From: Bacteroidota bacterium
GTDB lineage: Bacteria > Bacteroidota > Bacteroidia > Flavobacteriales > Flavobacteriaceae
Direction of reading: 5' to 3'
DNA length: 64,000 bases
NCBI GenBank assembly: GCA_018267095.1
Contig: JAFDZC010000018.1
Location: 547,604 to 611,603, forward strand
Both the position numbers and the translations under genes were made by a program. Of the stretch, positions 43,623-52,685 are shown piece after piece (position 1 is the first letter of the stretch; each line of letters begins with the position of its first letter). The notes below the pieces were generated by a model that ran no database searches, had not been told where the DNA came from, and was given only the letters and a program-made list of their open reading frames with translations.

Positions 43623-43649
43623 GTCCGTTAGAAATAGCGGACTTTTTTT
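43623..43649 (+). terminator. Leader hairpin plus T-run between promoter and first tRNA (attenuator-like)
   Basis: gtccg (43623-43627) pairs with cggac (43638-43642), and seven Ts follow directly. It starts only a few bases after the predicted transcript start, before the first tRNA. The stem is short, so it may be an RNA-processing or attenuation element rather than a full terminator. Confidence 0.55.
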
Positions 43650-43658
43650 ATTGTAAAT

Positions 43659-43732
43659 GCCGGTGTAGCTCAGCTGGCTAGAGCAGCTGATTTGTAATCA
43701 GCAGGTCGTGGGTTCGAGTCCCTCCATCGGCT
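43659..43732 (+). tRNA. tRNA-Thr (anticodon UGU)
   Basis: Acceptor gccggtg pairs with catcggc (one G-U), anticodon loop tttgtaa gives UGU, T-arm ggttcgagtccc. The CCA is not encoded. First gene of the operon. Confidence 0.95.
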
Positions 43733-43756
43733 CGGCTTTTAAAATAGAAAAGGTTA

Positions 43757-43837
43757 GGGAAGATACTCAAGCGGCCAACGAGGACGGACTGTAAATCCGT
43801 TGGGAAACCTTCGCAGGTTCGAATCCTGCTCTTCCCA
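43757..43837 (+). tRNA. tRNA-Tyr (anticodon GUA)
   Basis: Acceptor gggaaga / tcttccc, anticodon loop ctgtaaa (GUA), and a long variable arm (ccgttgggaaaccttcg) typical of class II tRNA-Tyr. The CCA is not encoded. Confidence 0.95.
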
Positions 43838-44044
43838 CATTTTTTTGCTCGAAAACCTGTCAAAAGTTCACTTTTGTAAAGGTCTGAAAAGAAAAAAAAA
43901 GAGTAAGGGTTCACCCTTACGGATCACCGAGCAACAGCGAGGTAATCCTGCGGATGATTTGAGTATTAATGTATTCGAATTGTCTAAGATTAACTTCAAA
44001 AAACTGAGCGTAAGCGAAGTCTTTTAAAGAAGTTTAAAACACAA
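43838..44044 (+). other. 207-base spacer inside the tRNA cluster with small repeats
   Basis: No gene is seen. It contains a perfect 7-bp hairpin gtaaggg-ttca-cccttac (about 43902-43919), and two related segments, accgagcaacagcgaggt (about 43926) and actgagcgtaagcgaagt (about 44004). In related genomes I would expect another tRNA (often Gly) near here; none with a full cloverleaf is visible. A minus-strand frame here is a known type of false ORF. Confidence 0.5.
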
Positions 44045-44116
44045 GCCGGTGTAGCTCAGGGGTAGAGTGCTTCCTTGGTAAGGAAGAGGTCACGGGTTCA
44101 AATCCCGTCATTGGCT
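44045..44116 (+). tRNA. tRNA-Thr (anticodon GGU)
   Basis: Acceptor gccggtg / cattggc (one G-U), anticodon loop ttggtaa (GGU), T-arm gggttcaaatccc. It lies directly before tuf. Confidence 0.95.
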
Positions 44117-44175
44117 CAAATTCGTTTAGAGAATTTTGAACACTAAATATAAACTAAGATTAAAAATTAATTAAA

Positions 44176-45363
44176 ATGGCAAAAGAAAATTTTAGTCGTA
44201 CCAAGCCACACCTTAACATTGGTACGATTGGTCACGTTGACCACGGTAAAACTACATTAACTGCTGCAATCACTAAAGTATTGTCTGATGCCGGTTATTG
44301 TCAAGCTAAATCATTCGATCAGATTGATAATGCTCCAGAAGAAAAAGAAAGAGGTATTACTATTAATACTTCACACGTAGAATATGAAACTGCTAACCGT
44401 CACTATGCGCACGTTGACTGTCCTGGTCACGCGGATTACGTAAAGAACATGGTTACAGGTGCTGCTCAAATGGACGGTGCTATCTTGGTAGTTGCTGCTA
44501 CAGATGGTCCAATGCCACAAACTCGTGAGCACATCCTTTTGGGTCGTCAGGTAGGTATTCCTAGAATCGTGGTGTTCATGAACAAAGTGGATATGGTTGA
44601 CGATGCTGAGTTGTTAGAGCTTGTTGAAATGGAAATCCGTGACTTGTTGTCATTCTACGAATATGATGGTGACAATGGTCCTGTAGTTCAAGGTTCTGCT
44701 TTGGGTGGATTGAACAACGATCCAAACTGGGTTCCTAAAATCATCGAATTGATGGAAGCTGTTGACAACTGGATCGAAGAGCCAGTTCGTGACAATGCTA
44801 AACCATTCTTGATGCCTGTTGAAGACGTATTCACCATTACTGGTCGTGGTACTGTAGCTACAGGTCGTATCGAAACTGGTGTTGCCAATACAGGAGATCC
44901 TGTTGAAATCATCGGTATGGGTGCTGACAAATTGACTTCTACTATTACAGGAGTTGAGATGTTCCGTAAAATCCTTGACCGTGGTGAAGCTGGTGACAAC
45001 GTTGGTTTGTTGTTGAGAGGTATCGATAAAGCTGATATCCGTCGTGGTATGGTTATCTGTAAACCAGGTTCAGTTAAACCACATGCTAAATTCAAAGCAG
45101 AGGTTTATATCTTGAAAAAAGAAGAAGGTGGACGTCACACTCCATTCCACAATAATTACCGTCCGCAATTCTACGTTCGTACAACTGACGTAACTGGTAT
45201 CATTTCATTGCCTGCAGGTGTAGAGATGGTTATGCCAGGTGATAACTTGACTATTACTGTTGAGTTGTTGAGCCCAATCGCTCTTAACGTTGGTTTGCGT
45301 TTTGCTATCCGTGAAGGTGGTAGAACTGTTGGAGCTGGTCAGGTAACTGAAATTCTTGACTAA
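44176..45363 (+). CDS. tuf: Elongation factor Tu
   Basis: GTPase delivering aminoacyl-tRNA to the ribosome. The 395-residue protein carries G1 [10 protein letters not shown], the effector/G2 region [17 protein letters not shown]3 [13 protein letters not shown]4 [10 protein letters not shown], and domains 2 and 3 ending [17 protein letters not shown]. Codon use is strongly biased towards preferred codons, as expected for the most abundant protein. Co-transcribed with the upstream tRNAs; a hairpin follows. Confidence 0.98.
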   Translation: MAKENFSRTKPHLNIGTIGHVDHGKTTLTAAITKVLSDAGYCQAKSFDQIDNAPEEKERGITINTSHVEYETANRHYAHVDCPGHADYVKNMVTGAAQMDGAILVVAATDGPMPQTREHILLGRQVGIPRIVVFMNKVDMVDDAELLELVEMEIRDLLSFYEYDGDNGPVVQGSALGGLNNDPNWVPKIIELMEAVDNWIEEPVRDNAKPFLMPVEDVFTITGRGTVATGRIETGVANTGDPVEIIGMGADKLTSTITGVEMFRKILDRGEAGDNVGLLLRGIDKADIRRGMVICKPGSVKPHAKFKAEVYILKKEEGGRHTPFHNNYRPQFYVRTTDVTGIISLPAGVEMVMPGDNLTITVELLSPIALNVGLRFAIREGGRTVGAGQVTEILD

Positions 45364-45383
45364 GAATAATTAACCAAATATAG

Positions 45384-45422
45384 AGCCAGCAGGTTTCCGT
45401 TTAGGTTGCTTGCTGGCTTTTA
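45384..45422 (+). terminator. Hairpin after tuf
   Basis: Eight-bp stem agccagca / tgctggct with a 19-base loop and a short T-run, directly before tRNA-Trp. Probably a partial terminator or processing site, since downstream genes have no obvious own promoter. Confidence 0.65.
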
Positions 45423-45424
45423 CT

Positions 45425-45495
45425 ACGGGCGTAGTTCAAGGGTAGAATAGCGGTCTCCAAAACCGTTGATGGTGGTTCGAATCCTCCCGCCCGTG
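45425..45495 (+). tRNA. tRNA-Trp (anticodon CCA)
   Basis: Acceptor acgggcg / cgcccgt, anticodon loop ctccaaa (CCA), T-arm ggttcgaatcc, discriminator G. Located between tuf and secE as in many bacteria. Confidence 0.95.
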
Positions 45496-45512
45496 CAAAA
45501 AAACATGATATA

Positions 45513-45707
45513 ATGAAGATCGTTAATTATATATCAGAGGCGTTTGAAGAATTAAAATCCAACACCACTTGGCCAGCTTGGGAAGAGGTGCAGCGTTTGA
45601 CCATTGTGGTGGCTGTATTCTCTGTTTTGTTTGCTTTGGCTACTTGGGGCGTTGATGAAGTTTGCGCTAAGTTTATTGCCGCAATTTTTAATTGGATAAA
45701 AGCTTAA
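45513..45707 (+). CDS. secE: Preprotein translocase subunit SecE
   Basis: A 64-residue inner-membrane component of SecYEG. An amphipathic N-terminal helix with the conserved TTWPAWEEVQR motif precedes one membrane helix (LTIVVAVFSVLFALATWGVD). Single-span SecE is normal outside proteobacteria. Lies between tRNA-Trp and nusG. Confidence 0.93.
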   Translation: MKIVNYISEAFEELKSNTTWPAWEEVQRLTIVVAVFSVLFALATWGVDEVCAKFIAAIFNWIKA

Positions 45708-45717
45708 TTCTTTTGTG

Positions 45718-46269
45718 ATGACAGATACTAATGTGAAAAAATGGTATGTGGTACGAGCGGTAAGCGGCCAAGAAAACAAGGTGAAAGCTTACATCGAAAC
45801 CGAAATCAACCGTTTGGGTATGGCTGATTACATATCGCAAGTATTGGTGCCGACTGAAAAAGTGGTGCAAGTACGCGACGGAAAAAAAATCACTAAAGAC
45901 AGAGTGTATTTTCCGGGTTATGTAATGATTGAAGCCAACTTGGCTGGTGAGATTCCACACATTATTAAATCTATTACAGGAGTGATTGGATTTTTAGGTG
46001 AAACCAAAGGAGGAGATCCGGTGCCGCTCAGAATGTCCGAAGTCAACCGTATGCTCGGTAAAGTAGATGAATTGGCTGTGAAAACAGACAATCAAGCGAT
46101 ACCGTTTACAGTGGGCGAAACCGTAAAAGTAATTGACGGTCCTTTCAACGGATTCAACGGATCGGTTGAGAAAATCAATGAAGAAAAGCGTAAGCTTGAA
46201 GTGATGGTGAAAATTTTCGGAAGAAAAACACCACTTGAACTCAGCTTTATGCAAGTTGAAAAAGTATAA
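45718..46269 (+). CDS. nusG: Transcription termination/antitermination factor NusG
   Basis: A 183-residue RNA polymerase-associated factor. The NGN domain starts KKWYVVRAVSGQENKVKAYI and contains YFPGYVMIEA, and the C-terminal KOW domain is GETVKVIDGPFNGFNGSVEK. Start at ATG 45718; a GTG one codon upstream is less likely. Eleven bases follow secE. Confidence 0.96.
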   Translation: MTDTNVKKWYVVRAVSGQENKVKAYIETEINRLGMADYISQVLVPTEKVVQVRDGKKITKDRVYFPGYVMIEANLAGEIPHIIKSITGVIGFLGETKGGDPVPLRMSEVNRMLGKVDELAVKTDNQAIPFTVGETVKVIDGPFNGFNGSVEKINEEKRKLEVMVKIFGRKTPLELSFMQVEKV

Positions 46270-46292
46270 TTTTTTTGTTACATATAACTCAC

Positions 46293-46312
46293 ATCAATCG
46301 CTTCCAATTGAT
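46293..46312 (+). promoter_or_regulatory. Hairpin in the rplK leader
   Basis: atcaat / attgat stem with an eight-base loop, enclosed by acatc / gatgt, between nusG and rplK. In E. coli ribosomal protein L1 represses the L11 operon through a leader structure; whether this is an L1 site is not known. Confidence 0.35.
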
Positions 46313-46332
46313 CGATGTAAAATTTTTTAGAA

Positions 46333-46773
46333 ATGGCTAAAGAAATTAGTAAAGTAGTTAAACTACAAGTTAAGGGAGGTGCTGCGAATCCATCGCCACC
46401 GGTTGGACCTGCTTTGGGAGCTGCTGGGGTTAATATCATGGAGTTCTGTAAGCAATTTAATGCGAGAACCCAAGATAAAGCCGGCAAAGTTTGCCCTGTG
46501 CAAATTACAGTTTACAAAGACAAATCATTTGATTTCGTCGTTAAAACGCCACCTGCAGCTGTACAGCTGTTAGATGCTGCCAAGTTGAAGTCAGGATCCG
46601 GAGAACCAAATCGTAAGAAAGTAGCTAGCGTTACTTGGGATCAAATCAGAACCATTGCCGATGATAAAATGGCTGATTTGAATGCGTTCACTATTGAGTC
46701 TGCTATGAGCATGATTGCTGGTACAGCTAGATCAATGGGTATAACTGTAACTGGAGATTCTCCTCTAAAATAA
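46333..46773 (+). CDS. rplK: 50S ribosomal protein uL11
   Basis: A 146-residue protein of the GTPase-associated centre. The N-terminal domain has [20 protein letters not shown] and [10 protein letters not shown]; the RNA-binding domain ends [14 protein letters not shown]. Starts the rplKAJL block. Confidence 0.98.
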   Translation: MAKEISKVVKLQVKGGAANPSPPVGPALGAAGVNIMEFCKQFNARTQDKAGKVCPVQITVYKDKSFDFVVKTPPAAVQLLDAAKLKSGSGEPNRKKVASVTWDQIRTIADDKMADLNAFTIESAMSMIAGTARSMGITVTGDSPLK

Positions 46774-46782
46774 GGGATAGAC

Positions 46783-47472
46783 ATGGCAAAATTGACTAAA
46801 AAGCAAAAAGAGGCTGCTTCAAAAATTGAGAAAAACAAATTGTATTCATTAAAAGATGCTTCATCTTTATTGAAAGTTGTTGCTTCTGCAAAATTTGACG
46901 AGTCTGTAGATATCGCTGTGAAGTTGGGTGTTGATCCACGAAAAGCGAATCAAATGGTTAGAGGAGTTGTTACCTTGCCACACGGTACAGGTAAAGATGT
47001 AAGAGTTCTTGCGCTTGTTACTCCAGATAAAGAAGCTGAAGCTAAAGCTGCGGGTGCAGACCACGTAGGTTTAGATGACTACCTCCAAAAAATCAAAGAC
47101 GGTTGGACAGATATCGATGTCATCATCACGATGCCGGCTGTTATGGGTAAATTAGGTCCTTTGGGCCGTGTGTTAGGTCCTCGTGGATTGATGCCAAACC
47201 CTAAAACAGGAACCGTTACTATGGAAGTAGGTAAGGCTGTTCAAGAAGTGAAGTCAGGTAAAATTGACTTCAAAGTTGACAAAACAGGTATTGTTCACGC
47301 AGGTATCGGACGCGTTTCTTTCGAGGCTGATAAAATCGCTGACAATGCTCATGAGATCATTCAAACATTAATCAAACTAAAGCCAACTGCTGCAAAAGGT
47401 ACTTACATCAAGTCTATTCACTTGTCAAGTACTATGAGCCCTGCGATTGCCTTAGATCCGAAAGCAGTATAA
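46783..47472 (+). CDS. rplA: 50S ribosomal protein uL1
   Basis: A 229-residue L1-stalk protein. Signature [20 protein letters not shown] and the C-terminal [15 protein letters not shown] are seen. Nine bases follow rplK. L1 is a candidate autorepressor of rplKA. Confidence 0.98.
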   Translation: MAKLTKKQKEAASKIEKNKLYSLKDASSLLKVVASAKFDESVDIAVKLGVDPRKANQMVRGVVTLPHGTGKDVRVLALVTPDKEAEAKAAGADHVGLDDYLQKIKDGWTDIDVIITMPAVMGKLGPLGRVLGPRGLMPNPKTGTVTMEVGKAVQEVKSGKIDFKVDKTGIVHAGIGRVSFEADKIADNAHEIIQTLIKLKPTAAKGTYIKSIHLSSTMSPAIALDPKAV

Positions 47473-47494
47473 TTGGTAGTTAAACATTAGTATT

Positions 47495-48010
47495 ATGACT
47501 AGAGAAGAAAAATCAAGAGTTATTGAAGATTTAACTGCACAATTAGCCGAAACCAATGTAATGTACATTGCAGATATTTCTGGTTTGAACGCAGAGACTA
47601 CTTCTAACCTTAGAAGAGCTTGTTTCAAAGCGGGAATCGAATTGGCAGTAGTTAAAAACACTTTGCTTGAGAAAGCCATGGAGGCTTCTGATAATGACTA
47701 TGGCGATTTGTCATCAGTGCTTAAAGGAAACACTTCAATTCTGATTGCAGAAAATGGTAATGCTCCTGCAAAGATCATCAAAGAATTCCGTAAAAAGTCT
47801 GATAAGCCCATCCTTAAAGGAGCTTACATTCACCAAGCGGTTTTTATCGGTGACAACCAATTAGATGCGTTGATCGCACTTAAATCTAAAGAAGAAGTGA
47901 TTGGTGAAATCATCGGAATCTTACAATCTCCGGCTAAAAATGTGGTTTCTGCCCTTAAATCAGGTGGTGGAAAAATCGCTGGAATTGTTAAAACGCTGTC
48001 TGAGCGTTAA
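47495..48010 (+). CDS. rplJ: 50S ribosomal protein uL10
   Basis: A 171-residue base of the L7/L12 stalk: MTREEKSRVIEDLTAQLAET, a central FKAGIELAVVKNTLLEKAME, and a C-terminal helix (VVSALKSGGGKIAGIVKTLS) that binds L7/L12 dimers encoded next. Confidence 0.97.
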   Translation: MTREEKSRVIEDLTAQLAETNVMYIADISGLNAETTSNLRRACFKAGIELAVVKNTLLEKAMEASDNDYGDLSSVLKGNTSILIAENGNAPAKIIKEFRKKSDKPILKGAYIHQAVFIGDNQLDALIALKSKEEVIGEIIGILQSPAKNVVSALKSGGGKIAGIVKTLSER

Positions 48011-48011
48011 T

Positions 48012-48029
48012 AGTTTGATACGTCAAACT
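48012..48029 (+). promoter_or_regulatory. Hairpin after rplJ
   Basis: Perfect 7-bp stem agtttga / tcaaact capped by TACG, beginning two bases after the rplJ stop. No T-run follows, so it is more likely an RNA-stability or processing element setting the L10:L7/L12 ratio than a terminator. Confidence 0.5.
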
Positions 48030-48109
48030 TTAAACGTCACAGACGACATTGGCCCACGCGCGCACTTAAATAAATTATATTTTACAAACTATTAAAAACG
48101 ATAGAAAAA

Positions 48110-48493
48110 ATGGCAGATTTGAAACAATTCGCAGAACAATTAGTTAACTTAACTGTAAAAGAAGTTAACGAACTTGCTACAATCCTTAAAGAAGAGTACG
48201 GTATCGAGCCTGCTGCTGCTGCAGTAGCTGTAGCTGCTGGTCCAGCTGCTGGTGGTGGTGATGCTGGTGCTGCTGAAGAGCAAACTGAATTCACTGTAGT
48301 ATTGAAAGATGCTGGTGCTTCTAAATTAGGAGTTGTAAAAGCAGTTAAAGAATTGACTGGTCTAGGACTTAAAGAAGCAAAAGATTTAGTTGATGCTGCT
48401 CCTACAAATGTAAAAGAAGGAGTTTCTAAAGATGAGGCTGAAGGTCTTAAGAAAGCTTTAGAAGAAGCAGGAGCTGTAGTAGAGCTTAAATAA
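48110..48493 (+). CDS. rplL: 50S ribosomal protein bL7/L12
   Basis: A 127-residue acidic stalk protein: N-terminal dimerisation helices ([20 protein letters not shown]), an Ala/Gly-rich hinge, and the factor-binding domain ([20 protein letters not shown] and [20 protein letters not shown]). Confidence 0.98.
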   Translation: MADLKQFAEQLVNLTVKEVNELATILKEEYGIEPAAAAVAVAAGPAAGGGDAGAAEEQTEFTVVLKDAGASKLGVVKAVKELTGLGLKEAKDLVDAAPTNVKEGVSKDEAEGLKKALEEAGAVVELK

Positions 48494-48516
48494 GTTTCAC
48501 ACAGTTTGAAAAACTA

Positions 48517-48560
48517 GGTTTAGGCCTTGGACAATCGCGTCCACGGCCTAAACCATTTTT
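48517..48560 (+). terminator. Attenuator-type hairpin between rplL and rpoB
   Basis: Perfect 10-bp stem ggtttaggcc / ggcctaaacc (48517-48526, 48545-48554), a smaller inner ggac / gtcc pair, followed by attttt. This position is where many bacteria place a partial terminator that lowers rpoBC relative to ribosomal protein expression. Confidence 0.75.
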
Positions 48561-48764
48561 CGTATAATAAAATTATATATCTGTTTTGGAATCAAAGCAG
48601 ATTCAAATACCCAAAGTTTACAATCATCACGAAGAAAGAAAACAAACAATTTCCTGGTTTGTTTTACAAGATGTTTTGATTGTTTTTTCAAAAAGGAAAG
48701 TAGAAGACAAGCGTGTTTTTAAACACAAAAAATTACTTTTTTTTAATCAAAATTTTGTCCATTG
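48561..48764 (+). other. rpoB leader region
   Basis: A 200-base AT-rich gap with no gene. It contains a 9-bp hairpin aaaacaaac / gtttgtttt at 48639-48665. No TAnnTTTG box was found, so rpoB seems to depend on readthrough from rplL, unless a less conserved promoter exists. Confidence 0.5.
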
Positions 48765-51700
48765 ATGATCACAAATCAGACTGAAAGATTGAATTTTGCC
48801 TCGACCAAAAACATCCCCGATTATCCGGATTTCTTAGATGTTCAGGTTAAGTCGTTCAAAGATTTCTTCCAACTGGAAACCAAATCAGACGAACGAGGCA
48901 ACGAAGGGTTGTACAACACCTTCATGGAAAACTTCCCCATCACAGATACGCGTAACAACTTTGTGTTGGAATTTCTAGATTATTTCGTTGACCCGCCACG
49001 TTACAGCATCCAAGAGTGTATTGAAAGAGGATTGACCTACAGTGTTCCGCTCAAAGCGAGACTTAAATTGTACTGTACCGATCCAGAACACGAAGACTTT
49101 GAAACCATCGTACAAGATGTGTATTTGGGAACCATTCCCTACATGACACCGAGCGGTACGTTTGTAATCAATGGTGCTGAGCGCGTTGTAGTTTCACAAT
49201 TACACCGTTCTCCGGGCGTATTCTTCGGTCAGTCTTTCCACGCCAATGGAACCAAACTTTATTCAGCCCGTGTGATTCCGTTTAAAGGATCATGGATTGA
49301 ATTCGCGACCGATATCAACAGCGTTATGTACGCCTACATCGATCGTAAGAAAAAATTACCTGTAACTACTTTGTTCCGTGCCATCGGTTTTGAGCGTGAT
49401 AAAGACATCCTCGAAATCTTTGACTTGGCTGAAGAAATCAAAGTATCCAAAACAGGACTCAAAAAATACATCGGCCGTAAATTAGCGGCGCGTGTACTCA
49501 ACACTTGGCACGAGGATTTCGTAGACGAAGATACTGGAGAAGTAGTATCCATCGAGCGTAACGAAATCATCTTAGATCGCGACACCATCATTGACAAAGA
49601 CAATGTTGAAGAGATCATCGATGCCAACGTGAAGTCTATTTTGTTGCACAAAGAAAACACCAATACGGCTGATTATTCTATCATCCACAACACGCTTCAA
49701 AAAGACCCAACCAACTCAGAAAAAGAAGCCGTTGAGCACATCTATCGTCAGTTGCGTAATGCAGAACCACCTGATGAAGAAACTGCTCGTGGCATCATCG
49801 ATAAATTGTTCTTCTCAGACCAACGTTACAACTTAGGTGAAGTAGGTCGTTACAGAATGAACAAAAAACTCAATTTGGACATTCCGATGGACAAACAGGT
49901 GTTGACCAAAGAAGACATCATCACCATCGTAAAATACCTTATTGAGCTTATTAACTCTAAAGCCGAGATTGATGATATTGACCACTTGTCTAACCGTCGT
50001 GTAAGAACCGTTGGTGAGCAGTTGTCACAGCAATTCGGTATCGGATTGGCGCGTATGGCCAGAACGATTCGCGAGCGTATGAACGTTCGTGACAACGAGG
50101 TGTTTACCCCGATTGATTTGATCAACGCCAAAACTTTGTCGTCTGTTATTAACTCATTCTTCGGAACCAACCAGTTATCTCAGTTCATGGATCAAACCAA
50201 TCCACTGGCCGAGATCACGCACAAACGTCGTCTTTCTGCATTAGGGCCAGGCGGTCTTTCCAGAGAGCGAGCCGGTTTCGAGGTTCGTGACGTTCACTAC
50301 ACGCACTACGGTCGTTTGTGTCCGATTGAAACTCCGGAAGGACCGAACATCGGTTTGATTTCATCTTTGGGTGTTTATGCCAAAGTAAACAGCATGGGCT
50401 TTATTGAAACGCCTTACCGCGAAGTGAAAAACGGTAAAATCGATTTGAACGCAGCTCCGATTTATTTGAGCGCTGAAGAAGAAGAAGGCAAATTGATTGC
50501 TCAGGCCAACATCGCCATGGATGACAACGGTAAAATTACAGCCGATAAAGTTATTGCTCGTGAAGAAGGTGACTTCCCGGTAGTAGAACCGTCTGTGGTT
50601 CATTACACGGATGTTGCTCCGAACCAGATTGCGTCGATTTCAGCATCGCTTATTCCGTTCTTGGAGCACGATGATGCGAACCGTGCGCTCATGGGATCCA
50701 ACATGATGCGTCAGGCCGTACCCTTATTGCGTCCTGAAGCGCCGATTGTGGGAACCGGTTTAGAGCGTCAAGTAGCTTCTGATTCACGTGTACTCATCAA
50801 CGCCGAAGGAAACGGTGTGGTGGAATACGTTGATGCGAATATCATCACCATCAAATACGACCGTACCGAAGAAGAGCGTATGGTGAGTTTTGAGCCGGAT
50901 GAGAAAACCTATCAACTCATTAAATTTAGAAAAACCAACCAAAGCACTTCGATCAACCTCAAACCGATTGTCAGAAAAGGCGATCGCGTAAAATTAGGTC
51001 AAGTACTTTGCGAAGGATATGCTACCCAAAACGGAGAATTGGCCTTGGGTCGTAACTTGAAAGTGGCCTTCATGCCATGGAAAGGGTATAACTTCGAGGA
51101 TGCGATTGTAATCTCTGAAAAAGTGGTACGTGACGATATCTTTACCTCAATTCACGTGGATGATTATTCACTCGAGGTGCGCGATACCAAATTGGGTAAT
51201 GAAGAATTGACCAACGACATTCCGAACGTTTCTGAAGAAGCAACCAAAGATTTGGATGAAAACGGTATGATTCGCATTGGTGCTGAAGTAAAACCTGGGG
51301 ACATCCTCATCGGTAAAATCACACCAAAAGGAGAATCTGATCCAACTCCTGAAGAAAAACTCCTCAGAGCGATTTTCGGTGACAAAGCCGGTGATGTAAA
51401 AGATGCATCGCTTAAAGCATCTCCATCGTTGAGCGGTGTTGTTTTGGACAAAAAATTATTCGCCAGAGCGGTTAAAGATAAACGCAAGCGCACACAAGAC
51501 AAAGATGCGCTTACGGCTTTGGAAATGGAATTTGAAACTAAGTTCGTAGAGCTTAAAGATAAATTGGTTGAGAAACTATTCTTAATCGTAAACGGAAAAA
51601 CCTCACAAGGTGTGATGAACGATTTGGGTGAAGAAGTTTTGCCAAAAGGTAAAAAATACACGCTCAAAATGTTACATGCCGTTGAAGATTTCGCACACTT

Positions 51701-52577
51701 AAGCAAAGGTCAGTGGGTAGCAGACGATGTAACCAACAAATTGGTGAACGACTTGATCCACAACTATAAAATTAAGTTGAACGACCTTCAAGGTGCGCTT
51801 AGAAGAGAGAAATTCACCATTACGGTAGGTGATGAATTGCCTGCCGGTATTTTGAAACTCGCTAAAGTGTACATCGCCAAAAAACGCAAACTCAAAGTGG
51901 GTGATAAGATGGCGGGTCGTCACGGGAATAAAGGTATTGTGGCGCGTATCGTTCGTCAAGAAGATATGCCGTTCTTAGAAGACGGAACACCGGTAGACAT
52001 TGTACTCAATCCACTTGGGGTACCATCGCGTATGAACATTGGTCAGATCTACGAAACCGTATTGGGTTGGGCCGGTCAAAAACTCGGTAAAAAATTCGCG
52101 ACGCCAATCTTTGACGGAGCAACTTTGGATCAAATCAATGCGCTTACTGATGAAGCAGGCGTTCCGAGATTCGGTCATACGCATCTTTATGATGGTGGAA
52201 CCGGAGAGCGTTTCCACCAAGCGGCTACGGTAGGTGTGATTTACATGCTGAAATTGGGCCACATGGTTGATGATAAAATGCACGCGCGTTCGATTGGACC
52301 ATACTCACTCATTACGCAACAACCATTGGGTGGTAAAGCTCAATTCGGAGGTCAGCGTTTTGGAGAGATGGAGGTTTGGGCACTCGAAGCTTATGGTGCT
52401 TCAAGTACGCTACGCGAAATCTTAACAGTGAAATCGGATGACGTAATTGGTAGAGCCAAAACGTACGAGGCCATTGTTAAAGGTGAAACGATGCCAGAAC
52501 CAGGGCTTCCTGAATCATTCAATGTATTGATGCACGAACTCAAAGGTTTGGGATTAGACATCCGTTTAGAAGAATAA
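48765..52577 (+). CDS. rpoB: RNA polymerase beta subunit
   Basis: A 1270-residue subunit. The rifampicin/fork region reads [20 protein letters not shown] then [20 protein letters not shown]; further conserved blocks are [48 protein letters not shown] and the C-terminal [20 protein letters not shown]. Start at ATG 48765 ([13 protein letters not shown]), one codon after a TTG. No alteration at common rifampicin-resistance positions is evident by eye (Ser, Gln, Asp, His, Ser all present). Confidence 0.98.
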   Translation: MITNQTERLNFASTKNIPDYPDFLDVQVKSFKDFFQLETKSDERGNEGLYNTFMENFPITDTRNNFVLEFLDYFVDPPRYSIQECIERGLTYSVPLKARLKLYCTDPEHEDFETIVQDVYLGTIPYMTPSGTFVINGAERVVVSQLHRSPGVFFGQSFHANGTKLYSARVIPFKGSWIEFATDINSVMYAYIDRKKKLPVTTLFRAIGFERDKDILEIFDLAEEIKVSKTGLKKYIGRKLAARVLNTWHEDFVDEDTGEVVSIERNEIILDRDTIIDKDNVEEIIDANVKSILLHKENTNTADYSIIHNTLQKDPTNSEKEAVEHIYRQLRNAEPPDEETARGIIDKLFFSDQRYNLGEVGRYRMNKKLNLDIPMDKQVLTKEDIITIVKYLIELINSKAEIDDIDHLSNRRVRTVGEQLSQQFGIGLARMARTIRERMNVRDNEVFTPIDLINAKTLSSVINSFFGTNQLSQFMDQTNPLAEITHKRRLSALGPGGLSRERAGFEVRDVHYTHYGRLCPIETPEGPNIGLISSLGVYAKVNSMGFIETPYREVKNGKIDLNAAPIYLSAEEEEGKLIAQANIAMDDNGKITADKVIAREEGDFPVVEPSVVHYTDVAPNQIASISASLIPFLEHDDANRALMGSNMMRQAVPLLRPEAPIVGTGLERQVASDSRVLINAEGNGVVEYVDANIITIKYDRTEEERMVSFEPDEKTYQLIKFRKTNQSTSINLKPIVRKGDRVKLGQVLCEGYATQNGELALGRNLKVAFMPWKGYNFEDAIVISEKVVRDDIFTSIHVDDYSLEVRDTKLGNEELTNDIPNVSEEATKDLDENGMIRIGAEVKPGDILIGKITPKGESDPTPEEKLLRAIFGDKAGDVKDASLKASPSLSGVVLDKKLFARAVKDKRKRTQDKDALTALEMEFETKFVELKDKLVEKLFLIVNGKTSQGVMNDLGEEVLPKGKKYTLKMLHAVEDFAHLSKGQWVADDVTNKLVNDLIHNYKIKLNDLQGALRREKFTITVGDELPAGILKLAKVYIAKKRKLKVGDKMAGRHGNKGIVARIVRQEDMPFLEDGTPVDIVLNPLGVPSRMNIGQIYETVLGWAGQKLGKKFATPIFDGATLDQINALTDEAGVPRFGHTHLYDGGTGERFHQAATVGVIYMLKLGHMVDDKMHARSIGPYSLITQQPLGGKAQFGGQRFGEMEVWALEAYGASSTLREILTVKSDDVIGRAKTYEAIVKGETMPEPGLPESFNVLMHELKGLGLDIRLEE

Positions 52578-52594
52578 AATCAGTTTTCGGGTTT

Positions 52595-52637
52595 CAGTGG
52601 TCAGGGCTTGGTTTTTAAACTGACTACCGACCACTGA
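52595..52637 (+). repeat. Inverted repeat between rpoB and rpoC
   Basis: Nine-base arms tcagtggtc (52595-52603) and gaccactga (52629-52637) flank a 25-base loop; fragments such as cagtggtc-like and ctgactaccgaccactga resemble short sequences often repeated between flavobacterial genes. It may affect rpoB/rpoC mRNA stability. Confidence 0.5.
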
Positions 52638-52685
52638 CGACCGAAGATTAAAAAAACAGTTTCAAAATAATCAATAGTAACGACT

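Noticed and set aside
43678-43914. Minus-strand 78-residue frame ending GGTRTHDLLITNQLL across the tRNA-Tyr and tRNA-Thr genes
   Set aside because: This is the antisense of tRNA genes; the THDLLITNQLL string is a well-known false protein derived from tRNA-Thr.
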